A stretch of 64,000 bases of DNA. Origin: Morchella semilibera. Its lineage: Eukaryota; Ascomycota; Pezizomycetes; Pezizales; Morchellaceae. Every line of letters begins with the position of its first letter. Within the stretch, counting starts at the first letter, position 1. The position numbers were made by a program, and so were the translations under genes. The stretch is from positions 1,940,731-2,004,730 of the forward strand of contig WBVU01000005.1 of the NCBI GenBank assembly GCA_009192285.1, in the 5' to 3' direction. The notes beneath the pieces are model-generated. The model saw only the letters and a list, made by a program, of their open reading frames with translations. It was not told where the DNA came from and did not search any database. Below, one piece after another: positions 48,601 to 60,368 of this stretch.

Positions 48601-50494
48601 TAGGAAATGAACCATGACAACAGGACTTTGAAAATTTCGGGTTTTTGAGGTTGGAGCGGATCAAGTGTCCAGAACACCTGTCTTTTGACTATCTCAGGCG
48701 ATATCTGCTAAGGTTGAGTGGTGAAGGATGGTTGTCATAATACATAATTTTTGGGTACCCCTAGTACCACACTGCCCTAAGTAAGTATCGCCCAGGAAAA
48801 GTACTTCCAGCATATCTGGCTTCGTATTAGACTGAACTCTAGTCCTACCATTTTCCATCAACGGGACCCGGTTGCTCTCCCGGTGACGATCGCTTTCCCG
48901 GTAGAACACGTTATAGACTTGTTTTGTCACTAGTAAGCTATCTCGCCGAATCTATCGGAAATGAATAACTGTATATAGAGAGCAAACAAAATAGAGTGAA
49001 TCCTATATACTATCTGTCTTTGGCATCCAAGCAGGACTCTACGCATAAGCAACTGATTTGGCTCAAACCTGCATCCCATACCCAGGCGAGCTCAAAGAGA
49101 TGCGGAAAAGCACCTTTAGTCGGGTGTAAGGATAACCGTCCACCACCAGATGCGCGTGGGGTGGCGGGGAAAGAGTGGAAACTTCGAAGGTTCCGGGCCG
49201 GGGATTCTAACGACACCAGCCCTTTCGGCCAGTCTTGTTACCTTGTAGACAGCTTGGATCGTGCTTCTCCCATTACACTATGGTCTATAATCTGGCTCTT
49301 TGATTGACTAGATTTTCTCTAGTTACCAGCGCGGGGAAAGGGACGTTGCGCCCGAGTAATACTTGTGGTCTCTATGGGTCCCTACACAGACACCGATACA
49401 GCGATTTCAACACCTCTCTTAGTCCTTATACCCTAATAAGTAAGTAAGGTGGGGGGGGGGGGTAGTGCTAGGATAGCCGTGGCTCAGGGGCCCAGGTATA
49501 GTATAAGTGACTTCCTGTTGACGTTGTGGTGAGTAATGAAGTATTGGGACCGAATACTGTAGATACTTTAATTACAATAGTACCCTGGGAGGAGCAGGGG
49601 GGATGTCCACGGCCGCAGTAGTTTGAGCACTTGGACTTGAAGGGTTGGGGGTTTATAGATAGCCCGGACGGAGTCCCCTCCAGATAGTGTGAGTATCTAC
49701 TACCCCCGCCTCAGGAAGCCGGTTGGTTCAGTGGCCAAACATGGCTTTGGGGTGATTGGCACCTTGGCCGGGAACACTTGGGAGTATTTAATGGCCTTGT
49801 GTACGGGAGCAGTGGTGTGTGGGCGTGACGTTAGCCAGTAGTTGGCAGCTAGTTTGGGGGGTGAGGGGAAATGCATGTAGTTGGTGCTATGTAGCGCCTT
49901 ATGTGATTTGATGCGACGACGGAGAGAGAGGCGTGTAGACACTGTGCTGATCTATAAAGACCGGGAGCGGTCTTTCGGTGGTGGAATTGAGGGTTTTGGT
50001 TAAACCAGAAAACCCTAACCCTGGTCATTAGCTTGGTTGGTCTGGCGGTTTGCTCGGACAATGCAAGGTGGAGGGAGGGTGCTGCAGTTTTGTACCGGCA
50101 CTACTATAGAGATCTAGTATGGCTGCCAATGGCTGGCGGGGGTAGGTAGATACGATACGATACGATATGGTGCTGCTGCTGCGTCTGGGGAAGTAGGTGG
50201 TTGGTGGTGGTTTGGGTACTGTGCAGTGCCGTGTGTGGGTGGGATTTTGCGGGTAGCGCATGCATTGTGCCCGGGGTGTTGCGGGACTACAGGGCCGCTA
50301 TAAGTTGTTGTCCAAAAACCTGCCTGGGTGATCATTGACACCTTAACTACATGTACGTACCGTAGAGAGAGGATTTGTCTACCACTGTTCCCTAAAATTT
50401 ATAAAAAGCCGGCAACAAAAGACTTATGTGAACGAGTATCATCCCTCAAGAGCGTCGCTACCATGTTGGGCATTCTCGTCACTGCTCCCACCAG

Positions 50495-50556
50495 GGCTTG
50501 AACCTGTTGTGGTCATATGACGAAGCCCAGTGTATTACCACTAGGCCACGCCACGA
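50495..50556 (-). repeat. degenerate tRNA-like element, possible SINE head
   Basis: On the - strand an A-box-like TGGCCTAGTGG (50548-50538) is followed 33 nt later by a B-box-like GGTTCAAGCC (50504-50495), the spacing of an internal Pol III promoter. The T-arm pairs in four of five positions (CAGG/CCTG). The acceptor strands do not pair and the D stem is poor, so it is not a working tRNA. Confidence 0.35.
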
Positions 50557-50833
50557 TGCTTTTGTTTGTGTCGTTGTAGTTTATGAGCGAAAAGATCCTT
50601 TCCTTGGCAATGCATCAGAACTGAATTGCATCACAGGGAAATGAAAGGTCAAACTGGCAGGAATTGGTACATGTAGAGTACATGTAGATGTACCTACGAT
50701 AGAGGATTAAAGCTTGCACAACTCGTGGTCGCGAGGTGGTAACCCCTAGTATGTACATACATAACCACGGACACGGGCTGTCGGGTAGCTAGGTTCGGGC
50801 CAGGGCTGAATTGGTTATTATTACATCTTTTCC

Positions 50834-50867
50834 TGCCTATAGATGGCTCTACAGCCATCTATAGGCA
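50834..50867. repeat. perfect 15-bp inverted repeat with 4-nt loop
   Basis: TGCCTATAGATGGCT and AGCCATCTATAGGCA flank CTAC. It stands alone in non-coding DNA, with no adjacent coding region or obvious target duplication. Confidence 0.75.
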
Positions 50868-51738
50868 CTATCATCACGTGCTGCCCTCCGCGAGTCGTCC
50901 CGGCCATTCAATGCCTCGACCCCACCCGCCACTAGATACACCCCACCCAGGCCATAACCCACCAAAACCCATGTCTATACAACAAAATGGTTCAAACCCC
51001 AACTGGAGCATCTTTTTTCTCTCATTCCCTCTCCGGGTCCCCTTCTCATGGTGCAATATTGTTGTAAAAGCCGGTGTGATAAAGCAAGTATATATATACT
51101 TGGAACTATCATATCATATCACCCACCTGGCGTAGTTCTGTCCCTAATGGACGGGCGTTATGGTTATGCATATATATATGGTTATATAAAGATTGGTAAA
51201 TGCTCCATGCTGCATGTAGTGATGTTTTGCTAAACAGTAAGATAAAACACACGATCACTTATTCCTGCACATTGGTACGTACGTACATTGAGCCAACCCG
51301 CAGAAGGAAACAGATCAACTGGCTGAGCGAGCGCATCTACAGGAGTACAGTTGGTCCACCTGGATGATCACAGCTCGGGGTACTGCTTATAAGGGGACAA
51401 CCACCTCCAGCACATACCCGTCCCTTCGATCGCGATCCCTCTACCATATATCACAATCCCCTTAAATGCTATACCTAGGACCGAGAGCACCGGGCCGCCT
51501 TTATATTTTAGCTAGGACTAGGACCCGGCTGGTTACAAGATTATATATTATATACAAACCATCTATGGACTTGCTATGGTTGGCAGGATAGATCATGATC
51601 ACTTAATCCGGAGTGACAGCCATCTAAGTTGGTTCTTGAATATCTGGTTTGCTAGGGGAGTCAAGACTCAATCACTACATGTACAAAGACCATAGCCGGC
51701 CATACATGATAGTAGCCCGGTAGGTAGTTAGTTTTTCT

Positions 51739-53175
51739 TCACTGGTCCATGCCCTCCCCCATAACTCCGTCCCCATCCTCGTCCCTGCTGGGGTAGTTGA
51801 GGTGTTTCCAGTCCTCGATCTATGCGCGCACACATCAGCAACAGCCCAGACCCCGTCAAGCAGAGCGGGACAAACCTCCTCAATCGTCGACCTCAACCGA
51901 TCACGGACCGCCTCGACCGCATGGTTCCCAACAAACAGCCTCAACGGCGGATGCACACAATGCGCCAACTATACCGTCAGCCCACGCACCACGCCCCGGG
52001 GGCACAAAACAAAACAGAAAACTCACCTCCCACACCACCTCCGCGCACCTCACCGCGCTCGTGGGCTCCCGGTACTTGAGCCAATCAATCATCCTAGTTG
52101 CGTGCTGCGCGGGGCTGCTGGTGGCTCTATACGCGTCCTCCGGCGGCTTCAGCAGGAAGTGGCCCCACATTGGCGCGGGCCCGTGGAGCGCCTCGTCGGG
52201 CTCGTCGCGCCGCGACACGCCCGGGACCACGATCGTGACCTTTATGCCGAGGGGAGCCACCTCGTAGAGGAGCGACTCGGCGAGGCCCTCCACGGCGTGC
52301 TTGGTGGCGCAGTAGGGGCCTAGCCCGGGGATGCCGAGGGTGCCGGCGGTGGAGGAGAAGAGGAGGTAGTGTCCGCCGCCGCTGCCGCCGCCGCTGCTGC
52401 TCCCGCCGCCGTCGGGGGTGGGGGGGGAGCTGGGGGTGAGGGTGCGGAAGTAGGGGAGGGTGCATTGGAGGATGTTGATGGTGCCTAGGGTGTTTGTGGT
52501 GAGTTGGGCGCGGATCTCGTGGGAGTCTTGGTCTTCGCAGGCGCCGATGATGCCTAGGGGCGGAGAGGGTTTAGCATATCGTGTATTTGTAGATATATAG
52601 CTCTGTCCCCGCACTAATAGATCAAGCGGAAGACTTCACTGTGGGCACATCACAACTAAAAAAAAAAAAAAACCTACCATATCCCGTACAACTACACCCA
52701 AAAAAACCCACACATCAATCATTACCCCCACACCAATCATTACCCTCACACCACACCACACCCCCCGAAAAGGGAAATCCCACTTACTTCACAACCCGAT
52801 CCACCCTCCCCCAGCACTCAAGCGACCTCTCAAACACCCCCTTGACCGTTGCGGCCACCCTCACATCGCACACCAGCCCCTGGCAGTTCTTGTGCCAGCC
52901 GGCCATGCTCGCCTCCTCGCCGGGCACGCTGCGGTTCCCGACGGCCGTCACGAGGTCGCCGCGCCGCAGCGCGACGCGGCAGATGGAGCGCCCGAGGTGG
53001 CCCGTGGCGCCAAACACCTTCGTAAGCTATATACATGTATGATCTACGAGGGGGGCCGGAGGGGGCGGCTTACGAGCCAGACTAGCTGCCGCGGCGGCGA
53101 CCGCGGGCTGGGCGGCGTGCAGGAGGGGGGCAGGTATGTGCGCGAGGGGAGGGGGGAGGTGGGCGCGTGCGACAT
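51739..53175 (-). CDS. classical short-chain dehydrogenase/reductase with a 14-nt micro-exon
   Basis: Exons from the start: 53175..53074, 53017..52788, 52691..52678, 52553..52027, 51968..51876, 51819..51739; 348 residues, all in phase. The 14-nt third exon restores VVNCTGYGIIGACED, the SDR NAG-type strand. Other marks: cofactor motif VFGATGHLGRS (about residues 35-45), FSSTAGTLG with the catalytic Ser, YCATKHAVEGLAESL with the Tyr and Lys, then VTIVVPG. The C-terminus (LRLFVGNHAVEAVRDRLRST, EEIEDWKHL) resembles fungal ketoreductase-like SDRs that act on unknown carbonyls. The N-terminus before the fold is Pro/Ser rich. A Gly/Ser insert (GGGSSSGGGSGGG) lies before the Ser strand. The cofactor motif GATGHLG is one residue shorter than the usual TGxxxGxG. 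The gene is GC rich and stands alone in gene-poor DNA, so no pathway can be proposed. Confidence 0.88.
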
Positions 53176-55516
53176 GGTGTGTGGTTTTACAGGCTATGTA
53201 TTTAGAGGATTGTAATTAAGATAATTCGGTAGTTCATGATGTTGTGGTCGGTGTGGGTTGGGGTTGGGGTGCCAAGAGGGCTAAGCTTTTCAGAGCCGCA
53301 GGTCTGCAGAGTGGGGGGCGGGGTGGGGGATCAGTGTGGCCATGGGGGTGGAAGATATCAATACCTACATACAGGAATATGCGGGTGCGGACGAGAGCCC
53401 CCACATACCGACCTCTCCGCAGGTGAGTGAGGGGCTGTAACAAGCTGCTACATGGCATATGTGATGTGTATCATAGCAGGATCAGATTGAACCAACTCCA
53501 GGTCACGATACCGACCCCTCTTCGCACAGCACGCGGTACATGTAATGACCACCACCAGCGTCCCAAGAATGCGCACCGAGAATGCAGATCCCTTGAGCCA
53601 ATGTCAGGGACGCCCATTTACAAGCACATTGCCTTGTAGCTGTAAGTAAAGTACGCAGCCTCCATAAGCGGCGAGGCCAGGAGCACCTCTGTTTGATCCA
53701 CAGTCTACAGGTCAGGACCTGAGTGCGTGAGGGACAAGGCCAATGATCCATCCATCCAGGCTGAGTGTGAGGGAGGGACGCGAGACGAGATGACGTTTAT
53801 ACGTATGTACATGCGCAGCAGTAGAGCCTCCTACTTGATTGTTTCAACCCGCAGCGCCCCACACACAATGGCGTCCCGGAACAACTGCTGTCAACGGAAA
53901 CCTTTAACTACACTACACGCACATGCACATGTGCGCGCGCAGGAAGGAAGGGAGAACTATGCCCCGGCCTTTGTGGTGACGTACTGGCGGATGTGCGTCT
54001 GGGGTTGGTCATGAGGTAATGATTGTGTTTGAGGGGGGTGGGGGTGTGGGGTGGGGGTAGAATGGTCGATATCGATCTTATCAGGACTTTAACTCTGGGG
54101 AGGCAGTTCGCCTGCAGACAACCTAGAGCGAGCATATGAAGTATCAATCAATCAACGTAGAGCATAGTTAGCTAGCCTATATGGGATTACTATAGCGCGC
54201 GATGCCCCTCCAGTATAGAATACCAAACATGGGTCTAACCCCCAAGCACAGTTTGTTACAATACCGCCGTCCTATCGATCGGTCCCCGACCTTGTATCCA
54301 GAGGCCTACACATCCTACCCAAGAAACATCAACCTGCACCTCTAGGCGGCACACCACCCACCACCACCGCCATCCTAGCTACACAGCACTCTGTACATAG
54401 GTAGAAGAAGAACACCCCCAAACACGAATCACAGCCCATCACTCGCCCACCGAGCTAGTCCCCTTACGGCCACAATTGGTAGACCACGCCGTCTGTGCCG
54501 CTGGCTGCTTAGCTAATTACCGCCCCCACCGTTGTCAGAAGAATTGAAACTGCTAATGGTTGTGGGTCGACGCTGGATGTGGTTAGAAGGGACGGACGGC
54601 AGTCTCGTTTAAAGCATGCGTGTGTGTGTGTGTGTGCGCGCCGCTCCCGCCGCAGGGCTTACATGTGGGTGGTGGGTAGATTGCTTAATCTCGACGTACA
54701 AGGGCCGGGGATGTACCATCATGTACACAAAGTATCTAGAGTACATGCTGTCCAGGGAGCTACATGTAGTATAGTCGTTTAAAAAAAAAAAGGCTGTACA
54801 AAACTGTTGTGGTCCTAACCGCCCGCAAGCTCCAATATCCATGAGCCCATAGCTGGAGCACCATGTCAGAGCTACTTACTCCTTAGCATAGACAACTATG
54901 GGCTGGATTCAGGCATGGTGGTGCGGTGATCGGCCATGTGGTTTGGGTATAAGATGCAAATCCTATAAGGCGGGCATGCGCCGATCATCCAACACTTATA
55001 ATACACGTTCCCTTATGATATAACAACGGCGCCTGTGATCTGCAGAGTTGAAAAAAGTCAGGGTCAAGAAAATAAAAGAAAATAAATAATAAAAAAAAGA
55101 ATAATGAGCAGTCTTTTTTTAGCAATGTCAAAAAGAAAAAACACCCTATCAGTACATTTACATTGAATTTTTATATGCCCCCTACCAAGATATGCAATCA
55201 TACGGGAAAAAGAAACTATGCCGAGTAACAAAGATGCATGCATGCATGTGAGTGTGGGGGGAAAAGTAAAAAAAATAAAAAAAAAATAAAAAAAAAGAAT
55301 AACGGGTCAGAGTGAGAATTTATGACTAGAAACCTGCAGGTCAATATGCCGATAAAGAAAAGTAAAAGCGTGGGGGATGGGCGGAGATTGTTCCTGTCAA
55401 CAGATCTTCTATCTTTTTGCCCTTTAAAAAAATAAATATGATAACCAAGATTTTATGGTCTCTGGTTCCGTGGGGGACCTGAGTAAAGGGCTTGATGTTG
55501 ATTGTGTCACGAATAC
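53176..55516. other. intergenic region, SDR promoter and F-box gene 3' side
   Basis: 2.3 kb with no gene supported. It holds a GT-rich microsatellite at 54617-54638, ACATGT words near 54723-54768, and A-rich sequence with many AAAAAT runs at 55060-55300. Confidence 0.5.
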
Positions 55517-57223
55517 CTAAATCTCCGGACTCGAAGGAGGGCTCGTAACATGGGAACTTGAAGAGGAAGTATCCGACTCAGAATCAGAATCCGATATAGC
55601 AAGCGACGAGGTTCCAAAGTTTGCTGAGTACGTGGGGGACGTGAAATCCCAGAGCATCACCGTCTTATCATCCGACACACTGACGAAAAAGCACGGGTCC
55701 ACCTAGGTCCAAAAAACTCAGCATGCCTCCAAACTCAAACTACAAGCCATCAACTTACAGCCAAAGCGTTAACATCACCTCCGTGCTCAAATGGCACACA
55801 TATAGGTGTCCCATCTTCTCCAAACAGCCGGACAGTCTGCTTATTATCAGCACATCGAAAAGGAAATTCCCGTTTCACGGAAAGAGTATACACACATGAT
55901 CAAAAGAGCCGGTAAGAAAGAAGCCGTCCGTAGCGCCAAGACACCTCACAGGCAAGTCGTGGGCTTTCCCCACTAGAAGATCTGACTTTGGAGTCCACAC
56001 GCGCCTCTCATTGAAGTTACCCACGCTGTATATTGAGAAGTCTGGCCATGCCACAAAGAGGTCACCCTCGTCACGTGATGGATGCAAGAGGCAAAGGTGC
56101 TCCGGCGGTAGATCAAGTGTGGAAGCGCAGAAGGACTTTACGGTTATCTCCCGCTCGCCGTATTCCCACAGATCACGCTTGTTATTGCGATCCATCTTGC
56201 GTGAGCTTGGTGTTACCTGAGAAACAAGATGGGACGAGGTGAAGAGGAAGGGCTTTCGATAGTGCATGGAAAGGTTCTTTTGCTGGGAGAGACCATTATC
56301 GGGAACCTGTATGTTGAGGAGCCACTTGGGGCCGTATTCTAAATTGAGTGTCTCCTCCGATAAGGGGACGTCGACTTTGGGGACTCCTATGTCCCAGAAT
56401 GAAATCTCGCCACTATGGCAGCCAACAATGCATATAGTACCCTCCAACAATATGCTGACGACAGGCGATGGGACTGGAAAGCTTGCAACTAACGAGAAGG
56501 CTCGACTCTCGACCGGTACATCCTCCGAATCTCTACGAGCGATGTGCACAATCATATGCTGCAATATTTCCCTCCCATATTAGCATACTTTCTCCCTCCC
56601 CGGGAAATTGAGGCTCAATATACCCATGTTCCAATAACCATATGATCGCCAGCTAATGCCATAGCAGAAGCCGCCGGGCGTCCCTCCCTCTGGTCGTTGC
56701 CCAGACAGAAGCTGCTAACCGCCCTTTCTGTCTGCGCACTCCAAAATACAACCTTCCCCGAGCGGTCCCCGCTTATTATCAGACTATACACTGGATCAAT
56801 CAGGGCCGAGATAAGTACATCCGTATGCTCAGAGGACACATTTAAATTTGTCTTCCGCCAAGGCTTCCCGTTGTTCCATTGTTTTAAGAGGTAGAGGTCT
56901 CGCAGGGCCAAGTCGCGGAGGGTTGATAAATCCGAAAAATATGAGGACGCCGATAGACGTGGAAATCGCCGAAGCAGCTCCTGGCCAGTATTTGCCTTGG
57001 CGGAGATCGGATCCCGGCCATGTGTGATATTATTGTACTTTCTTAGTAGATGAGGAATGTATAACGACTCGTCAATGAGCGTGTGTGAGCGCCATGTGCG
57101 ACTCACTGCGGAGCATGTGAAGATGTCTTTAATATCAAGTATTGAAAGAATAAGTCTCGAAAGCTCCAAGGGAAGTTCCGAGATGAAGTCCCTCTTCCAT
57201 TGTCTTTCTTCGAGTGTTGCCAT
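55517..57223 (-). CDS. F-box / WD40-repeat protein
   Basis: Exons 57223..56624, 56558..55896, 55836..55759 and 55702..55517 give 508 residues, all in phase. An F-box at about residues 14-60 (ISELPLELSRLILSILDIKD, VSRTWRS) should dock on Skp1 of an SCF ubiquitin ligase. WD40-type blades follow: SLIISGDRSGKVVFWS, TICIVGCHSGEISFWDIG, FFLTGSFDHTVRLF and FFVSVSDDKTVMLWDF. The last two are completed only after splicing. They would form the substrate-binding propeller; some blades are diverged. The protein ends in an acidic Ser-rich tail (SDSDSESDTSSSSS). The target is unknown, and I do not recognise a named orthologue. The start MATLEERQWKRDFI directly precedes the F-box, which fits the family. Confidence 0.9.
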
Positions 57224-60200
57224 GACTGGTTCCGTAACACTTGGGTTTGGTCCTCTGGTAATCTATAAAAAAAAAAGAGAATGAATTAAAACAATTATTA
57301 GTGTGTGATATGATGGAATATAACGCACCAATTTAGTATTATCTCCTCATCAAAGAAATTTCGGAAATAGGTCTTCACACTGGGAGAAGGTCTTATTGTG
57401 AGTGCACAAACAGCTGTAGCACGGGGAAAGAAACGGGTTTTTTTTTGTCGACTCTGAAACCTCAACCCCATCAACGAGAATAAGAGGGGGCAGTTAAGAA
57501 GGTACCCTCTGGAGTAACAGCTTACATGTGGTCGATCAAATGAAGGGGGCGATGCTCATAATGATATATGAGTAGAATATAAATAAGTTTTTTCTGAATC
57601 CCGCTTTGAGGGCATATGCAGGACAAAGCTTTCTGTTTTAATCTTCTCGATACTCGGCAAATCAGAGCCAACAGCCGATTGGCGGAAGCCAAACTTAGAT
57701 AGGATTCCACCTTCAGGGGTACGATGTGGTTTCTGTGGAATTTGTCCTGGCCTGGGGTAAATAGCAAAAAATGTGTGTGATAACGTCTGAAAAGAGACAA
57801 GCCGAGGCCTCGAACAGGGGACAGTGAAGCTCAAAGAGGTGAGTGAACACTGATATGTGAGGAAGAGAGAGACTAGAATGAGTAACAGGGGTCCATTTGA
57901 ACCTAGCCGGGTTGTACGGTTCGGTGTAACTGATGCAGCGCGAGCATTGAGCAGCAGCAGCTACAGAGAAGAATAGATATTTAGACCAGAAAAAAAAGAT
58001 ATCGTACGATCCTTGGTAGTACGTCTCTCTATGAAATATGTTTTTCAAGAATAAAAAAAAAATGAGAAGGTGGCATCATCATCATGGTATATGCTCCTTT
58101 ATCTTTATCTTGGGGAAGGGTCTTCTAAGCCTACATGACCTCTCTTTAACAGTCTAGTTAAAAAAAAAAAAAGACTGTAGGAACCCATGGCATACCCTTA
58201 CATAGACCCACCGGCGGTGTCTTTTTCGTCTCTTTTTCACTCCCCCGAAGGAAAACTTAGCCGAGTCAAGTCAGAAACTTTGGGTTGTGTTATTGCTTAA
58301 TCCTACTCGATACAGGGTGTACGTACGTGCTCTAACTCTGTAGCACCCACACCCACACACCTACATACATATCCGTCCATACATATACGATACGATCGCT
58401 AAGGGAATCGCTGAGAGAGAGAAAAGGCCCGGTTTCCCCATCCTTCCCTCTTGCTTCTGCGTCGTTTCTGTAGTATGTCTGGCTAGTGTTGTGTGTGAGT
58501 GTGTGTTGTGCGACAATCGCCGAGAAATGTAGCCTACAGCGGATAATATGTACATCATTTCCAGCTAACTTTAAGCATGCGGGTAGTTGCAGGGTCTGTG
58601 GGAAAGCGGCGGATAAACGCGATGATAAAGGCTTGCCATCTTGTAAATCGAAGGTGCTATATATAGTCGGTCAGTGCGTTGGTTCATCCATGATCCATCT
58701 CGTTAAGAACCCTCTGTACTACTCCCCGAGACCGACATAGGAGAGTAAACTGCAAATTTAGGCCGCTACTAGCACTGATGCCATTGAGTAGAGGGTACCT
58801 TGCAATCGAAAGGCGATGAGACATTTCGTGGGGTTCCTGCCTAACCCCGCATTCCGAATACCGAACGGCGAGGTTTCTGGCCTTGAGATCCTATCAGCAC
58901 TCAAAATCAAATCTGTAATCCTAGGCTCCCAAGATGTAATATACCTTCAATCTATCTGCATGACAAAGTCCGAATATCGTGTATTACATAAACACAGTGC
59001 AGACTTATATGGCGCCGCTAGCTGTTGTGCAATCCGTTTCTACAAAGGATGTTGATCTAATCATTGGCTAGAAGCAGTTATTGTGCGATATGCAAACAGG
59101 AAAACTCAGCCTTAGAACACCCTGTGTCATGATTTCGCTTGATCTTACCTTCTCTGTGTTTTTCTCGTGTGGTGTCGCTCGGGTGGGGAATTTGGAATAC
59201 TGAACGCGATAGGTTATTTGGTTGGCAAACATACATGTAATCACTGCACTGTGTTTTATGCATAGACCTTGGGCATGAGTAAACTTTAACGGTTTTGCCT
59301 AACTCCTGGGCTGGAAGGTCTGGGGGGTGTATGATGTGCCTTTGCCACATATACAGCTTCCGTCCCTTATTCGCTGTGGCTATGTACATGTAGTTACACA
59401 CGAACTACTTCTCAAAGGAGGACGTCTGTCCAGACTTCAGACCCTGCCTTGTCGCACAGTAGGTACATGTGCTTTAGAGCAGTGCGTTGATGATGTTCGT
59501 AGTGGTGTAGGTACATGTCCAGCTAAGCCAATATGGATTTTGACTTATGTACGCACTTTGGGAGTACATATATGTACGTCATATTACATGCCAAGGGGGG
59601 AGGGGGTAAGCGTTTTGTTGATTACTACGAGCACATTTCTTCCGTGATACAAGCAGTAAAAGGAGGCACAGATACTTAAAGTTCTGACGCTGTTAAGCAC
59701 TTATTGCCCTGGTGTTACCTGCTCTGGTCAGCAGGTACAGCCCTGATGAGAGAAACTCGTAGTCTAGTGCAGATTGTATTTTGCGGATGCAAAACCGAGG
59801 GTGGAGATTACATACATAAGTGTCTGTGACAAGTCAAGCCCATGTTTAGTACATGTAGTCCTCTACGGTCACACAGTGTGAACAATGCATGGTAATTTAT
59901 AATTATGGATTACCCCTAGGATTGTTTGAACACCTACTAGGTCTTTTGTCTATAAATTTAAACAGGGGACACCACAAACCCCTCGATAAAGTAACCCCCC
60001 CTAAATTGTAAAGATTTCCGGAATTGTAAGCTCGACAAGTCCTGCTAGTTTGCTAATGAGCCCTATATTAATCACGTGGTTCCATCACGAATCTAGCAGT
60101 CAATCCGGCTAGCACAAAGGCCTCTTTCCTAATACGTTTTCTGTATACTGATCAACCGGAGTAGACGGGGCAAGATCCTTTAGATCTCCTGCATACATAT

Positions 60201-60305
60201 ATATGTCTTTCCATATATACTGACAGATCAGGCTTGGCCTCTAATGTAAGGGGGGCAATAAAGCCCTCCTTGGTACTGTACTAGGGTGTCGCAAAACGTG
60301 ATCAG

Positions 60306-60368
60306 GATCAGAATCTGATAAGACAAACACACGCATTCACTACAACATTCACTTATCAGATTCTGATC
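60306..60368. repeat. 17-bp perfect inverted repeat with 29-nt spacer
   Basis: GATCAGAATCTGATAAG at 60306-60322 and CTTATCAGATTCTGATC at 60352-60368. Each arm is itself partly palindromic (CAGAATCTG). It could be a tiny MITE-like remnant or a factor-binding pair; no flanking duplication is evident. Confidence 0.75.

Larger units (their letters stand above)
45613..51738. other. gene-poor region, 6.1 kb
   Basis: No gene could be supported. It contains scattered ACATGTA palindromes (47563, 47753, 50350, 50670, 51680), a G12 run near 49450, a telomere-like CCCTAACCCT at 50012-50022, a degenerate tRNA-like head (50495-50556) and a 15-bp hairpin (50834-50867). Short open frames such as 48265-48603 have no recognisable domain. 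The content suggests decayed repeats. Confidence 0.5.

Noticed and set aside
48265-48603. 112-codon + strand frame in gene-poor DNA
   Set aside because: No domain recognised, no splice partners; consistent with chance.
49190-49290. Second tRNA-like stretch on the - strand (ATAGTGTAATGG...GTTAGAATCCCC)
   Set aside because: Boxes are only loosely matched and the T stem does not pair; too weak to list as a feature.
51739-57223. SDR and F-box genes as part of a secondary-metabolite cluster
   Set aside because: No synthase, transporter or regulator gene lies nearby.
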